In this document: piece by piece, positions 10,710-24,157 of the stretch
Position numbering within the stretch: the first letter of the stretch is position 1
How the letters are laid out: every line of letters starts with the position of its first letter
Source of the DNA: Moniliophthora roreri
Lineage: Eukaryota; Basidiomycota; Agaricomycetes; Agaricales; Marasmiaceae
Assembly (NCBI GenBank): GCA_001466705.2
Contig: LATX02000227.1
Span: 1-64,000 of the forward strand
Reading direction: 5' to 3'
Length of the DNA stretch: 64,000 bases
Notes under the pieces: model-generated
What the model was told of the DNA's origin: nothing
Databases searched by the model: none
What the model saw: the letters and a program-made list of their open reading frames with translations, nothing else
Translations under genes and position numbers: made by a program

Positions 10710-12447
10710 TGCAAGGGCTGGGGATACGCGCGAACGGTTTCGATCATAATCTCCGGGGTCCGCTATACTTATATCAGGGAGGCGCACCTTGGGTAGCGGG
10801 GAACGGAATGAGCGCTGGACTTCGGCGGCGCCAATCTGTCACTGTAGGCTGTCAGTGATCATCAATAGGAGATCCCAATAGCAAGTTACAACTCTTCGGC
10901 TCCCCGGCTGGCGGTGCTCCAACAACCTGTGCACACTACGTTTCGAATTTGTAATGAAAAAATCACCTCAGTCCTTCAAAGACACAGGTTGGTGGTGAGT
11001 GCTCGACCCTAGACAGTTAAAGGAACGAATAAGTCTTGCGGAAATGCGAGTCGAAATTGGTATATAGAGCCGATGAAAAAGCACCACATAACCTCCTTTA
11101 TTCTTGCCGTGCTCGTTGTAATCTGATTCGCCACGTCCCCAAGGTTTTCAGTTCCGTGAAACATAGTCTATAGAGCAACCGTGTCCTCGCTAGTCAACAT
11201 TAATTTGATTGCAGAGCTATGTTGTAAGACGATGCAGCCCTGACAGTACGAAGTAAAAGAAATCAACGTGTTGTAAAACGTGATTAATGCACTCGCTGAA
11301 ATCTATTCAGTTTTAAACGAGAGCTCGGGAATGGACATTAACCTACCACATGATGATGTTTATACATTGATGTGGGCAAGCGAAACACGAGTGAGATGTG
11401 ACGTAATTTAATGTTTATCCGACCATGCGAAGACGAACGTGGACAGCGTGTGGGTAACGGAAACTCGGGTTATGTGGTGTCGGTAGTAAGGATCCACGGG
11501 CATCAGCGGCAGATAGCGCAAAATTGGAGAGTTCGGGCAATCTCGAACATGTAACATGCTAGATTGACAAAGACGCAAGTCAGGAATTTAGGATGGTGTA
11601 GGAAACTACTCACCACTGTATTCATTACATATACAGCATAGATACGGGGCCGAAAGCCTTCAATGACGCAGATATGCAGCCGCGTTCCTCGTTGAAGGTC
11701 TGAAGGTGAAGATGATGTCGCTATCGTTTGCAGGGTCTGAAAGTACAAAAAGTCAATAATCTATACGTACCTGAGTTGAGTTACCACTACGCACGGAATC
11801 TCCGATTTCGACGGCACATGAATAGCCATACACGAAGGCTAAATGAGGCTAGGCCGAAAAGGAGCGCACGCCGCTGGTACATATGCCTAGCTTGTATAGT
11901 GTTTGCCTTTGGAAGACGGCCGTTATACCACATGCGTCATTTGCAAGTCAGCGATTGACGACAGTTTTAAGTTCTTGGGCAGCAGATCCGGCTAGGAAAC
12001 GTTTGTTGCTATATTTTCGTTTTCTTGGGGAAGGATATTCAAGGCAAAGGACGGGATACCGTAGCCTCGATAACTTACTACAAGCCATTCAGGCTGAGGG
12101 CAGGTCATCGAGGTGGTAGGGGTTGAGAGGCATCAAAACCAGAACATGATGGTTCGGTGACAAGATGAATAAGCGTACAGGTAAGAACACGTGGAGCACG
12201 TGCCCAAATGGCGCCTCGCGTCAACATCTCATCGAACAGGTTGGTCGTATAGCTGCATCGATCGCTTTCACTTTTGATTGAGCTACAGCAAAAGATAGTG
12301 AAATAGGGAGACAAAAGTGTAGCTAAGCATCTGATGTCATAATAATCCATCCAGGGAAACCGAAGATCTACTCAGCAGCCTGATATGTAATGTTTTTCAA
12401 AACAGTCATCTATCCTCGCCTAATGTACCCCGGGGGCTCCTTCTCAT
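10710..12447. other. intergenic; weak coding-like stretch at 11500-11750
   Basis: No intact gene. On the minus strand 11748-11503 reads LQTIATSSSPSDLQRGTRLH and then hydrophobic YAVYVMNTVV, ending at a GTGAGT-like donor. This could be an exon of another membrane protein, but I cannot build a gene around it. 11965-11987 shares a short phrase (agttcttgggcagcag) with 16848-16863. Confidence 0.35.
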
Positions 12448-13612
12448 TCACATGGCTTGCGATGTGTGCGCGTGCCATATCATGATTGCCAGGGCCGTCA
12501 TGGTGCGCTTGGGTTTAACGCCTGGGGAATTGACAGTCCCTGCGATGCGGCAATCCGAAAAGATTTCAGAGGAAAACGGTCTTGTGACTCTAGATATACA
12601 GTTTTCCGGCCGTATACCAGACTTGAGATCGAATAAAGTATTTGTGGAAGTAGGCACCTCAATGTCTGACCTAAATGCACGTTAGAATGAATAATATTAT
12701 TCCATTCCTGCAAACTCACCTCGTAACATCTGTTCCCGCTGTCTTGAAAACTCTTGGAATCCTCGCAATTTCGCCGAGCAGCATAAGCACCGACAACAAT
12801 GCAGTAACCAAGGCCAGAATCTGACCATAGCTCCAACTGTTCTCCTCTGTGTCCTGAATCGCATCCCGGCTCGACCTAATCATGTCCTCCATCATGATAA
12901 TGAAGAAAGGGATAAAACAACACCCCAAAATAGTGGCCAACATGTGTCTGAGCTTTGATATACGTCTGAGGCTCCGTGACACGGCTTGAAATCTTTGAAG
13001 AACTATCCCGGTAGACAGGATGAGGTAGACAGCACTCGACGCAATGAACAATTTGCGGTCGGGAGTGTTTAGAGGCAACGTGCGACATTCTACTCCATCC
13101 AAATAACTTGTACCTTCGTAACGACCTTTGTCAGACCAGTAGTAAAGCCCAAAACTACCGACAAAGGTATGGTGAAGATAATGTAGTGCCACAGGTGACT
13201 GCTGAGCTCCGGTGGTTGACTCGGAGCAGAACTGATCACAGTCTGCCGACACGATTAATTCCAATACTGCAGTGTCGTTAAGCGCCATATAGAGCAAACT
13301 GAGCGTATTCAGCTGTGAGAGATACCACGCGACCAACGCATGATACGATGTCAGCCCCTCTTTACTGCCTGCCTGAATTATGGTAGAAACCACAACAGAA
13401 GCAGAAGAGATGAAGAGACCGTTTTGGATTCCGTCGAGCGTTGATTTCCACTTTGGGAGGATCGAAGGGTTTTTGCGTTGGATAACTTGGGAAAAACAGT
13501 ATAAGATAGTGAAAAGTGAGGCAACAAAGGCTACGGTTGCTTGCAAGTATGTTGCTATTCGCACCCCGAGGCCTGCAATGTCCGGGTTAGAAGGGATTGG
13601 ACACAAGTCCAT
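12448..13612 (-). CDS. multi-pass membrane protein (371 aa), hypothetical
   Basis: Two exons on the minus strand: 13612-12720 and 12670-12448, with a 49-bp intron (12671-12719) and a phase-2 join that restores an Arg codon; total 1116 nt. The start MDLCPIPSNPDIAGLGVRIA begins a short outer segment followed by about seven hydrophobic helices (for example ATYLQATVAFVASLFTILY, LFIASSAVYLILSTGIVL, LATILGCCFIPFFIIM, ILALVTALLSVLMLLG). The second exon adds a cytoplasm-like hydrophilic tail of about 74 residues. The N-terminal Cys-Pro phrase and topology are typical of basidiomycete hypothetical membrane proteins; no named family or function is assigned. Confidence 0.75.
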
Positions 13613-13929
13613 TGCACAGAGAGTGAAAGGAAAAGTTACGACATCGGTAGTAGCTTGAGATCCAGCGTTTTATGCAGTAGAATACCACTGCCTTGCTGCC
13701 CTTATGGCAGATATCTCTTGGGTATACTGGAAACAGTAGTGAGTCCGTTGTACTTGAAGGCCAAGGTTGTACGTCAAGCTGTAGATACATAGAGATGAGC
13801 CAAAAGGGGATCGAAGAACATGCAGTATTTCGACCGATGACGGCATGAGAACTGATTTCAGACAAGGTCATGGCGTGATAAAGGACCAGAAGACTAAGCC
13901 AAGACTAAGAGGAGCTGGTAACTGAGCAT
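13613..13929. other. intergenic, upstream of membrane protein gene
   Basis: Promoter side of the 12448-13612 gene. No clear element seen; the minus-strand frame 13871-13587 has no recognisable feature. Confidence 0.4.
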
Positions 13930-14760
13930 CGTTATGCACCAAGTGGCAGGTGGCAAGCGTAAAGGGAAATCTCAAGAGATTGTCAGAGCCAATACCCAAT
14001 GATTCACAATGATGACAGAAAGCACGGGCGAGAAGGGAAGGGAGATAGTTGGGACAACACCGCCAAGGAAACAGTTCTGGTGATCACATCTCTCGGAATG
14101 TCCGGCAGCTCCTATACGACACAATTCATGGTGCGTGTTGAGTAGGAGATGAATGAAAAGATGTACCTTTCCCTCACTGCCATTTAACTGAGTCCATACA
14201 GCACATCCTCCTCGGGTGTGTAGAACCAAGGCTGCAAGAAGTCTGGAGTGCTGCCAAGAGGCTCTGGGATGATAAAGAGAGATTGGCGCCTCCGACTGTG
14301 GATACGGTCCTCATGTGCACCTAGGAACAAGCGAGGCAACTTGAGGCTGTAACCGGACCTAAGTTTCCGAAGCAGTGTCCTAAGCTGGAATTTACGCAAT
14401 AAATGCGTTAATAATGAAAAAGGAAGAGAGCGCAGATGCAGCTGTGATATAGACAGCCGCCGTGAAAGTGAAGACCTCATAAGTACGGAAGGAAGACGAT
14501 ATCCAAGGGGCTGGTGCGGGCAACTTGGATGAATACGATTGAGGAGGAGGATTTTCTTCAGGTCTGGGGGCTGGGGATTAGTGGGATTTCAAGAGCCAGA
14601 GGCCGTCGACTCGGATAATCCATCCTTTGAGTCCCACAAACTTCCCCATTGATGCAGAGGTACCGGAACGCGCTGCTCCTCGGCGGCGTATAATTCATAA
14701 CGAGGTTTCGTTCTCTAAGCTCTCGATCTACATGCCACATCCGGAGGAAGAGTACCGATA
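13930..14760 (+). pseudogene. probable LINE (non-LTR retrotransposon) RNase H/zinc-region relic
   Basis: At about 14090-14330 the plus strand reads LLYDTIHGAC, WKDVPFPHCH and then TESIQHILLGC followed by VWSAAKRLWDDK. In basidiomycete LINE polyproteins a region after RNase H has the order H-x-A or H-x-G, W-x-x-I/V-P, C-x-x-C, E-S-x-x-H-I-L-x-x-C, W-x-x-A-x-x-L-W, which this resembles. The frame is broken by several stops and no reverse transcriptase remains. Identity is moderately supported by the E-S-x-x-H-I-L-x-x-C phrase and its spacing. Confidence 0.4.
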
Positions 14761-17464
14761 CTTGTCGGCTCTGCAACGTTCAGTCGTTGAAAGGTTCAGC
14801 GCCTAGAATGGGCTAATGCTGTGCACTTTGGTCAACTTTCTTCAACACTAGCGCCCCCGAAAGAATGTACTTACCTCTGGTCTTCTTCAAACTTGTCATA
14901 TTAAATAGCTTCAAGTAGCTGAGTAGTAGGATTAGAAGGTATTGAATTAGCGCATCATGGTGGTTCAGGAAAAAGAATATTGACGGCACAAGGGCCTGAG
15001 TCACATGGTAAAAAGACTCACGTGTGACACGTGCCCATAACGCGTTGCGCGAAGGAACGGAGCCAAGATTTTGGGGAAGAAGGTCTATGGAAACGCGGGT
15101 TGGAAAAAAGATGCATATGATTCGAATGGGAGCGAAGATTTCCGTGCAGTACCGGGGGTTTGTAAACTGATAACGACAACTACCCACAGAGATTTCAGAC
15201 AGGAAAATGACGCATTGGCCTTGAGAAATACAAAAGCGAGACCAGGGGAAAGCCGGTGATGAATCATCACTGATGGCGTTCCATTGCACGGCAGTATCGA
15301 ACATTTCATGTAGAGCGACCGCTTGGATTCTCGGAGATTATTAATTATCAGAGCAAACACCTGACCATTTATCAAGAAAAAAATTCACGTACTTTGATGC
15401 TAGTTGCTAGTTGCGATAGCTTTGCAATACTTTCTTTGTGAATGATTTCTTGGATCGGGGTACCTATGTGGCCGTGTACTAGTTACATACTACATGTAAC
15501 TTGTAGTTTTCAACATGAGGTATCCCGCTGGTCAGGCACTGAGTCTGGGATCCATCTGAGATGCCCCAGGAATCACTTGAGGTCTGCTGCGGTTGACTGC
15601 AGTTGACTGAGGCGAAACCCAAAAGTCTACACTCGAGTCTAAGTTAGATTGCCGCCGGGCGGATCTGGCCGAAACCGTTTCGGGAAGTCCCGCATAATGA
15701 TGTCATCACCTATTTGCTACGTTGACGTTTGACTTTTCGTCGTCGCCATTGTGCCGCTAACACCCTCAACAACGGCGAGGCACTCCCAAAAGACCTCCCT
15801 GCATTCTCCGCCTAAACTCATCCCATAAAGAACCGCCACGTCGCCAAACCTCTCTTTCTCCCGAACCACCACCATCTTCCATCTGCCATCTCACACATAT
15901 CCCTTGCCGCTCCCGGGTCCCCAGTCGCATGGTTATCATCTTTGGCCCAGTTTCTCTCTCAAACGAATGACGTGTAAGCCGTGTTAGCCCGCATCTGTGT
16001 TTTCCTCACTTCTGACACGACTAATCAATACCAGTAGGCTTTTTTTTCGCTATCTGACTCCAATAGTCACGGTGGAGAGGTCACTTGAGTATGGGAAATA
16101 GGGAAATAGGTGCGTTTGTGGCCATTCTATTATCGCTCACAACTGATCATTCACCTACTTAGTTCAATAATCAAACATAAGATCTCGAGAACATCAAGAT
16201 ACTCGCCATTGAAGACCTTCCAGAACATGAACCTTCTCACTACGCTTACTCATCAGTATCACACGATTCGTTCCCTCGTCCATTATGTGCATTACCGGCC
16301 CAATGTTGTCCACATCTTCGGACCATTGAACTCATCCTTTATAGCGCTCGTCGCACAAGTAAGCATGTTGCCCGGTAACACTTCAGTATTATGCTAACTA
16401 TCATTTTAGGTTGTCCTGGAAGGATTTTGAGTAGGCTCAGGGTCCCAGTACGCGATGACACGTTGATGTAGGTACTCGACGCGTGTATTTAGTCCTCTCA
16501 ATAAATATATATTATTTATTTATTTATTTTTTATCCAATTGTGAATTCTGATACCATGTTAGAACGCCGGTAGAACCCCTAGAACGCTGGTAGAACCCCT
16601 AGAACGCTGTAGAACCTCCAGCACACAGTTAGCACCCCTTGCACACGGTAAATTCCTTACCACTCGTTATCTTCCCCCATACTCATTATCTTTATAGGGA
16701 TCAGTAAGCTTGCTTGGCACCGTTACGAGAATTCACATCCCTGAAAGCTTGATATACCACTGTTAGTAAGTCTTGTAACTATTCTAATGATTATAGTGGG
16801 TTCTACATGTCATTATATAGGTATCTTGGGGCGCAGATTTTGCAGATGAAGTTCTTGGGCAGCAGTAGATCTGGCCTGCGATCATGGAAATAGCTACCCG
16901 CGACGGAAGTCTAGATTCGGTTACGTGCGTTAAAGGTGCACCCATTTTCGTAAATTTACTGCTCGGACTGGAAGTGAGCTTACAAAGTTCACTCTCGATT
17001 TCCCTAGTTATTCAAGTCCGCGATATTCCAGCTGGAAGTTCAGTCCCATGCGGCTGGGCATCCTATTGTGCAGATTCTTATCCAAGCGAGCTTCCTGTGT
17101 TGAGATTTCTCCTTAGAATACCGCGGAATCAGGAGTCAGATCCGCGTAAATTAGAGTTATATTTGTCGACGTTGAGGAATAGAGCATAAATTCTCCCTCC
17201 GTTTCATGGTAGAGGAAGAAATAAATCCAATTAGAGTGGTCGTACGATCTAGAGACAAATATGGCTGAACAAGAACTCGTGAACAAAGAGAGTGAATTCG
17301 TCGTGTACGGTGAATGCCCATTGGTCGATACATAAATATATTTGCAGCTAATACAGGAGGAATCCACATATATCCAAGTCCAGATATATCTAAACAAAAA
17401 ATATTATAACATACAACCCTAAAGTCAGACGCAAATTACCATGTATCCACCTACAGGCCCAAAA
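14761..17464. other. long intergenic stretch with simple repeats, no supported gene
   Basis: I see no gene model with family support. The 163-aa open frame on the minus strand (15304-14813) and a small plus-strand frame at 16110-16397 lack signatures. A TTTA run lies at about 16508-16533 and a 20-bp tandem repeat at 16560-16619. C/T-rich tracts around 15740-15960 look like 5' flank of an unknown transcript. 17100-17440 is AT-rich 3' flank of the MYND gene. Confidence 0.45.
16560..16619. repeat. 20-bp tandem repeat, three copies
   Basis: Three units of about 20 bp, each tagaacgc(c/t)gg(t) followed by agaacccc; the third is slightly diverged. A related decayed stretch (ccagcacacagttagcaccc) follows at 16618. 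Confidence 0.8.
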
Positions 17465-19291
17465 TCACTCCCTCGGAAAGAATTTCAGCAGACTGTACCG
17501 CCTCGAGCCTCCGTGAGGGAAAATCGCATAGACCAATATCCCATCTGCCCCGAAATCCTGAATATGCCCACCATTCATATAGTACTCCCAATCCTTTGGA
17601 GGATAATCTCCTTGATCCTCCGTCTTGCATTCCTCCAGTGTCAAAAGTCCAACTTTTATCGGAATGTCTCTATAGTCAAGCTTGATGGCATGCGTTACTG
17701 GACTTGCGCTGCTGATCAATTCCACTTGACGTTGTGAGTCGACCTGCATCTCCCACATCTGAAACGCAGATTGTCGTGTATCTAGTTGGTCTGCAGAGCC
17801 ATAAACTGTATCATCTAGATGTCAGCAGAGGCGGTTAATCGAATGGATGATCCACCCACTTGAGTGTCTGCCCTCTCGCCGGATACTTTCCGCTGCTTTA
17901 CAAAAGCTCCGATGACTACCTTCCTTCCAGCATGTTCGTTGACACTCGCGAGAGCAGTAAATGCTGACCAAACATCCCGAGCAACGATACATAGGACCAA
18001 AGTAGTCCTTTCGTGGACTAGGACACTAGGGGATGAAGATTGAATTAGCATGTGAGGCTAGTGAAAGAAAGCGAAGCAAAATCACCGATTCATTCGCACA
18101 AATGTTAAATCCACCACTTCTCCACTTCATCTTGTCGTCCATTCTGAGAATCTTGATATTCTCTATGAGGATCCATGCTTCCTTGACAGGCATCGGCAGC
18201 CCCCTCACTACCTGTACATACCATTTCTCCTTCTCCGCTTTCCCAATCGCTTTCTTCAATGCCTTCAACACAACGCCGTACGCCGAATAACACCCTATGA
18301 TCCTCAACAACCCTACACATTGATCCTGGAGATACTGATCCCCAGCGACTGTCAGCCTCGACTCCTTGTCCCGGATCATATACTCTTTCGCTTTCAGCAT
18401 CGACGTCAAGATACCATTCTCCAACGCCTCGACAACACAGCGATACCCATGACTCTGTATCGTCGATCGGATGTATGAGATACAGCCCTTCATGAATCCA
18501 ATGACTGCTCCGCTCGACTCGTACGGCGCCAAAACGAGACGATACATCAAGCAAGCCATCCATGCAACCGACCGATGCCTGACAAATGCCAGATGCAGCT
18601 TGGGCGATAGCGTCGTAAAATGGATGATCATGAGGAGGTTGCTCGATAGAGTAGCGACTTCGATCTCCTCGGGAGAGGTGGAGATACGCATTATGGAGCC
18701 TAGGAAGGCGTTGACAGCGTCTGAAGGGCGTGAATCGAGAACTTTGAGACATCGTTGCTGCCAGCAAGACCAGTCGTTTGCGGAGCGCTGGAGTGTTCGG
18801 AATATATTATTAAGACAAGACAGGGAGTCGGATGATAGCTGGGTATCGAGAAGTCGAAAGTAAGTAACAAGCTCGATGAAATTTTCGGTGTTTAGCATGA
18901 ACCGACAGAGATCAGGTATCCGCAAAAATCTGTCGGTAAGTTCTGCACAGGTAAATTCGACATCCTCCCGAAAAGTCAAGTCCTCGAGTGAGGTAGAGTT
19001 TTCTAGAAGGATGTAAGATATCATAAAAGAGAGCCACGTCCAGATAGTAGCCCAGTTGTCGCCGATCCGCATTCGAGCGGAACGGTCCGAAATTTCTGGA
19101 TCAGTTATTGTCGCTCGGTAAAGAGCACGCAATGCTGCATGAGCCAGACGAACCTTCCCGTTCGCTCGGAATGAGCTAGGCGGAGTGCTCTCCAAATGGT
19201 GAAACAAGACGGGGAGAATCTTTGGTAGAATCTCAGGTGATTCTTCGACCCGTTGTCCGAGTTTGTCTAAAGCAATCTGTGAATCGCGCAT
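17465..19291 (-). CDS. MYND-type zinc finger protein with helical N-terminal region (573 aa)
   Basis: Minus-strand exons 19291-18086, 18025-17860 and 17814-17465, total 1722 nt, phases 0 and 1 consistent. The first about 395 residues are alpha-helical and repeat-like (for example LAHAALRALYRATITDPEI, CLNNIFRTLQRSANDW). The MYND finger is split by intron 1: NICANESC at the exon 1/2 join, then CSGC, YCSRECQ and HRSFC, giving the C-x-C ... C-x-x-C ... Y-C-x-x-x-C ... H-x-x-x-C order. A C-terminal domain of about 120 residues follows. Such arm-like plus MYND proteins are common in Agaricomycetes; the partner and function are unknown. Likely nuclear or cytosolic, as no membrane segment or signal peptide is seen. 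Confidence 0.8.
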
Positions 19292-20350
19292 TGCTGCGCT
19301 GATAAGGAGCTATCGAAGTTTGGTCAGGGTTTTAGACCTTTTCACAGAAGTTAGAATGGAGAAACACCTGTAGTGCCGCCATTTTGGCGTATGCGGTACG
19401 ATATAACCGTCAAATAGCAGCTCTTCAGCGAAAAGGTGGTCGTGGCGCGGAAGCAAGATGCATCCTGACGTAATACTCCGTGATAAGCACGCTTGTCACA
19501 CACATGCATCAACAACGCGTAAATAAACGCGGCACCTTTTTTACGACTACCTTGGTACCTACGATCTTCGCCTGCTCTTCGCTGGCACCCATTGCATTGC
19601 ATTTCCCATCATTTTCTAGACTCCCCCGGGTGTTAAGCTCAGTCGCCGAGTAGCCTCTGCCATCCAAGGGCTACTGGAACAAGACCTGGACTTTCTTCTC
19701 CGAGACGTCAGAACTCACCGAAACGAGCATCCAATTAACAACTCAATAGCTGTAAGGTACTAATATTGTCCGGTCCTTGCTGACGGTAAAGGCATCAAGA
19801 GGTCCCGTCCAGAGGTCCAAACGGCAATCAGGACTACAGCTGGAATTCTCTACAGGCTACAGCGCCCAAGCGCCGAGCTATTCGGTTGTTTTGAAAGGCA
19901 GCTTGATTTGCCACCTGGCTCGGGTACTGGGGATCCGGGAATTACTTTCTGACGTGTCTAACGGGGAACCGGGGCTTCTTGAGTTCTGGCCGAAAATTTT
20001 CCATATTTCAATGTTTTCTTGTGTCCGGTCCATGCCCCCCCCCAAGGTTACCAGCGGTGCAAGTAGTAGTTGCAATTTCATTGCTGCTGTCCAGGCGACA
20101 GTACCGATGTGCCCGAGCGAATTTTTTTGAGGCCGACAGTCTGGGCCATGATTGATTATGTAATGCTGTGCTTGCCGTATGCGCCATGATCATTTCTATT
20201 TTCTATTTCTTTAACCGCTTCATTCACGTTTCTCTTGTTTCCCTACCAACACCAGCGTCTCCATGGTATAACATACCAGTAAGTGAATTCCATTCGTTTC
20301 TACCTGGATTCTTCTTACATTTCTGCTAGTTATTTCTCTCATTTATCACG
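19292..20350. other. intergenic between divergent MYND and MAPKK genes
   Basis: Holds the 5' flanks of both genes. The plus-strand 117-aa frame at 19777-20130 is not supported. C/T-rich DNA at about 20200-20350 precedes the MAPKK start and is a plausible core promoter. No TATA box is obvious. Confidence 0.5.
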
Positions 20351-21972
20351 ATGTCAACGACTCTCAGCGATTCACCTGGATCCCTGCGAAAAAAGCGGAA
20401 TTTTAAGCAGCTACAGCTGCCTACAGCAAAACCTTCTTCGTCGACCTCTGAATCTGCAGCCGGGAACCCAGTAGCAACTCGACAGGCACCCAAAGGCCCT
20501 CGTCCACCTTTATTGGATACATCAAAGAGAACGTCATCATTCGTGCCCAAGGATGAAATACTTTCACCTGAATCCACCACGACTCAACGGAGAAATCTCC
20601 AGGCGACGCTGACCAGCACTCTTAAAGAGATGAACGCGACGAGCTCGAATGGCAATGGAGGGAAGAAGAAAGTGTTGGACGCTCAACCGAAGCCAGACGA
20701 GTTGAAAAATTTGGAGGAATTGGGAATGGGAAATGGGGGTAGTGTGATGAAGGTCGAACATATTCCAACAGGAATCATTATGGCGAAGAAGGTACGTCGT
20801 ATTCATATGTGGACTACACCCACGCTGCCGAATCGAACCTCAACTTGGTGCCTAGATCGTCCTCATCGACGCAAAACCATCAGTTCGGAAACAAATCCTG
20901 CGCGAACTACACATCATGCACACATGTGATTCCCCTTTCATCGTTTCTTCTTTCGGGGCGTTCCTTTCGGATCCAAATATCTGCATCTGTATGGAATTCA
21001 TGGACAAGGGCAGTTTTGATGGGATATACAAGCGAATGGGCGCCATCGATATCGACGTTGTAGGCAAAGTCGCGTATAGCGTACTGGAAGGGCTGTTATA
21101 CCTCTATGATGTACATCACATCATTCATCGCGGTGAGCGCTCATTCATTCCTATTTTTTTCTTTTATTCGGCCCGAAGCTCATTGCACCGCCTGCGCCAG
21201 ATATCAAACCATCAAACGTTCTCCTCAACTCGGAAGGTGAAATCAAACTATGCGATTTCGGTGTCTCCGGAGAGCTCATAAACTCCCTCGCCAACACCTT
21301 CGTTGGGACGTCAATATACATGAGTGTACGTCTCGCCTATCAAATGTTCCCGTCAAGGAATGTTCCTCACCTCAATTGACTTAGCCCGAACGTATACAAG
21401 GTGGCGAGTACTCTGTCAAATCTGACGTGTGGTCGCTGGGCATTACCATTGTCGAATTGGCTCACGGACGCTTCCCGTTCTCTGACTCGGACGGAGTCGA
21501 CGACGAAGCAAGCGACATTCCACCTATACCGGAACAACGCGAGCACGAGCACGAACATGAACACGAACATGAAGATGAAACGAGTTCAGCAGCGCCGACT
21601 GTGATACCTCCGGAGGCTAATGGAACGTTGACACCTCTCCTATCTGCAATTCCGCGGCCGAACCGGGATTCACTCATCGTACCATCAAGAATTAACCGAC
21701 GTCGTTCGAAGGGTGTCTCATTACATGGTGGAGGGATGACCATGAGTATCCTCGAACTCATGCATCTCATCATTCAAGAGCCTGCTCCTAGGTTAACGGC
21801 AACCGCGAAGGATGAAGGAAGGTTTCCTCCAGAGGCAGACGAGTTTGTGAATGCATGTCTGAATAAGCAGAGTGAGGAGAGAAAGACGCCGAGGGATTTG
21901 TTAAAGTTTGCATGGTTCGGGCTGGACAGACTAAAGGAAGTGGATTTGAAGGCCTGGGCGGCGACATTTTGA
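20351..21972 (+). CDS. STE7: MAP kinase kinase of the Ste7/Fuz7 type (476 aa)
   Basis: Dual-specificity kinase that phosphorylates a MAP kinase, in fungi typically in the pheromone and filamentation pathway; cytosolic. Exons 20351-20791, 20856-21132, 21201-21325, 21385-21972 (1431 nt, phases consistent). Residues about 13-24 ([12 protein letters not shown]) match a MAPK docking motif. Glycine loop LGMGNGGSV, catalytic Lys in [37 protein letters not shown] (split by intron 2), [12 protein letters not shown] and the activation loop [11 protein letters not shown] with S/T-x-x-x-T sites all fit [11 protein letters not shown] follows. An acidic His-Glu insert ([12 protein letters not shown], about 21541-21575) and a proline/serine stretch lengthen the insert between lobes. 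Ste7/Fuz7 is preferred over the Pbs2 or Mkk classes by the [20 protein letters not shown] phrase. Confidence 0.9.
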
Positions 21973-22180
21973 TCTTTCTATGCTTTCTTGGTTGGAATCG
22001 GAATATAGATTGAATTTATCATGACGGGTCATAACCATATAGAGTCGAAGAAGATATTGAATGTAAATACTTGGTTACTGTTGTAAACTTATATGTGATG
22101 ATACCCTGTTATTCAATGTCGATTGCTTACAATACATGCCTAAAGTAACACTTCTATTTCTCTAAAATCTCTGACATTGT
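21973..22180. other. short convergent intergenic region
   Basis: 3' ends of the MAPKK (plus) and the flavin oxidoreductase (minus) face each other here; AT-rich, with no separate feature. Confidence 0.6.
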
Positions 22181-23554
<1,374 letters not shown>

Positions 23555-23717
23555 GATGGTTCGGATGATACTCTGGTGGAGCTGTTGAGGTGTTATACAT
23601 CTCACGAAATGACTATAGATATGATATCGTGAGGTTTCATCGAAGTTGAAGAGAAGAGATCATTGATGATGATGTAGCCGTTACCGGCAAGGGGTAAAAT
23701 TGAAGCGGCGGCAGTTG

Positions 23718-23836
23718 CATCAGGATTTCCCCCACGACCACTTTCCTGGCTTTTCCCCTTTTTGGGGCAAAAAAGGCCGAAAGGTGCCCAAAAACGGCAA
23801 AAAAGCCAGGAAAGTGGCTGTGGGGAAGTCCTGATG
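23718..23836. mobile_element. 119-bp foldback element (MITE-like), TIR starting CATCAGGA
   Basis: The ends are near-perfect inverted repeats of about 36 bp. Left begins catcaggatttcccccacga and runs through cactttcctggctttt; right is its complement with two or three mismatches, ending cctgatg. The centre (23755-23800) is also self-complementary around ttttggggcaaaa. The whole can fold into one hairpin. No convincing target duplication is seen. It lies 160 bp upstream of the OYE start, so it could affect that promoter. Confidence 0.75.
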
Positions 23837-24157
23837 ACTTGTGGGGCACCGGTCAGGTTCACGCCGCACGCGACATTCTGGTGACTATCATTCGGAAAAT
23901 CTATCTTTCATCCAATAGGAATATAGCTCGCTACAAAAGGAACTAATAGCTCCACGTTAGATACCTAACCAAGCCCAATAGACCTATACCCAGGACAGCG
24001 GGTTGTTGATCTATCATTGCTCAGCGCGAGATACTGCTCGACTTCGAATTACCAATACGGTAAGTATTTCCTAATAACCCTAGTGCCAATACACGCCGAG
24101 GTGATGGAAAATGCTGTCTAAATTCAAAAGAACTCAGAATCCGGGTTAATCATAGGT
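23837..24157. other. intergenic, no feature seen
   Basis: Between the foldback element and the end of the F-box gene at 24158. No ORF or repeat identified. Confidence 0.5.

Noticed and set aside
14813..15304. 163-aa minus-strand frame
   Set aside because: Hydrophobic patches arise from AT-rich DNA; no family pattern, no supporting exon.
18105..18767. 220-aa minus-strand frame
   Set aside because: Shadow of exon 1 of the MYND protein in another frame; the real frame has the zinc finger and consistent splice phases.
19777..20130. 117-aa plus-strand frame
   Set aside because: No signature, no paralogue, no splice or promoter support; lies in the shared 5' region of two genes.
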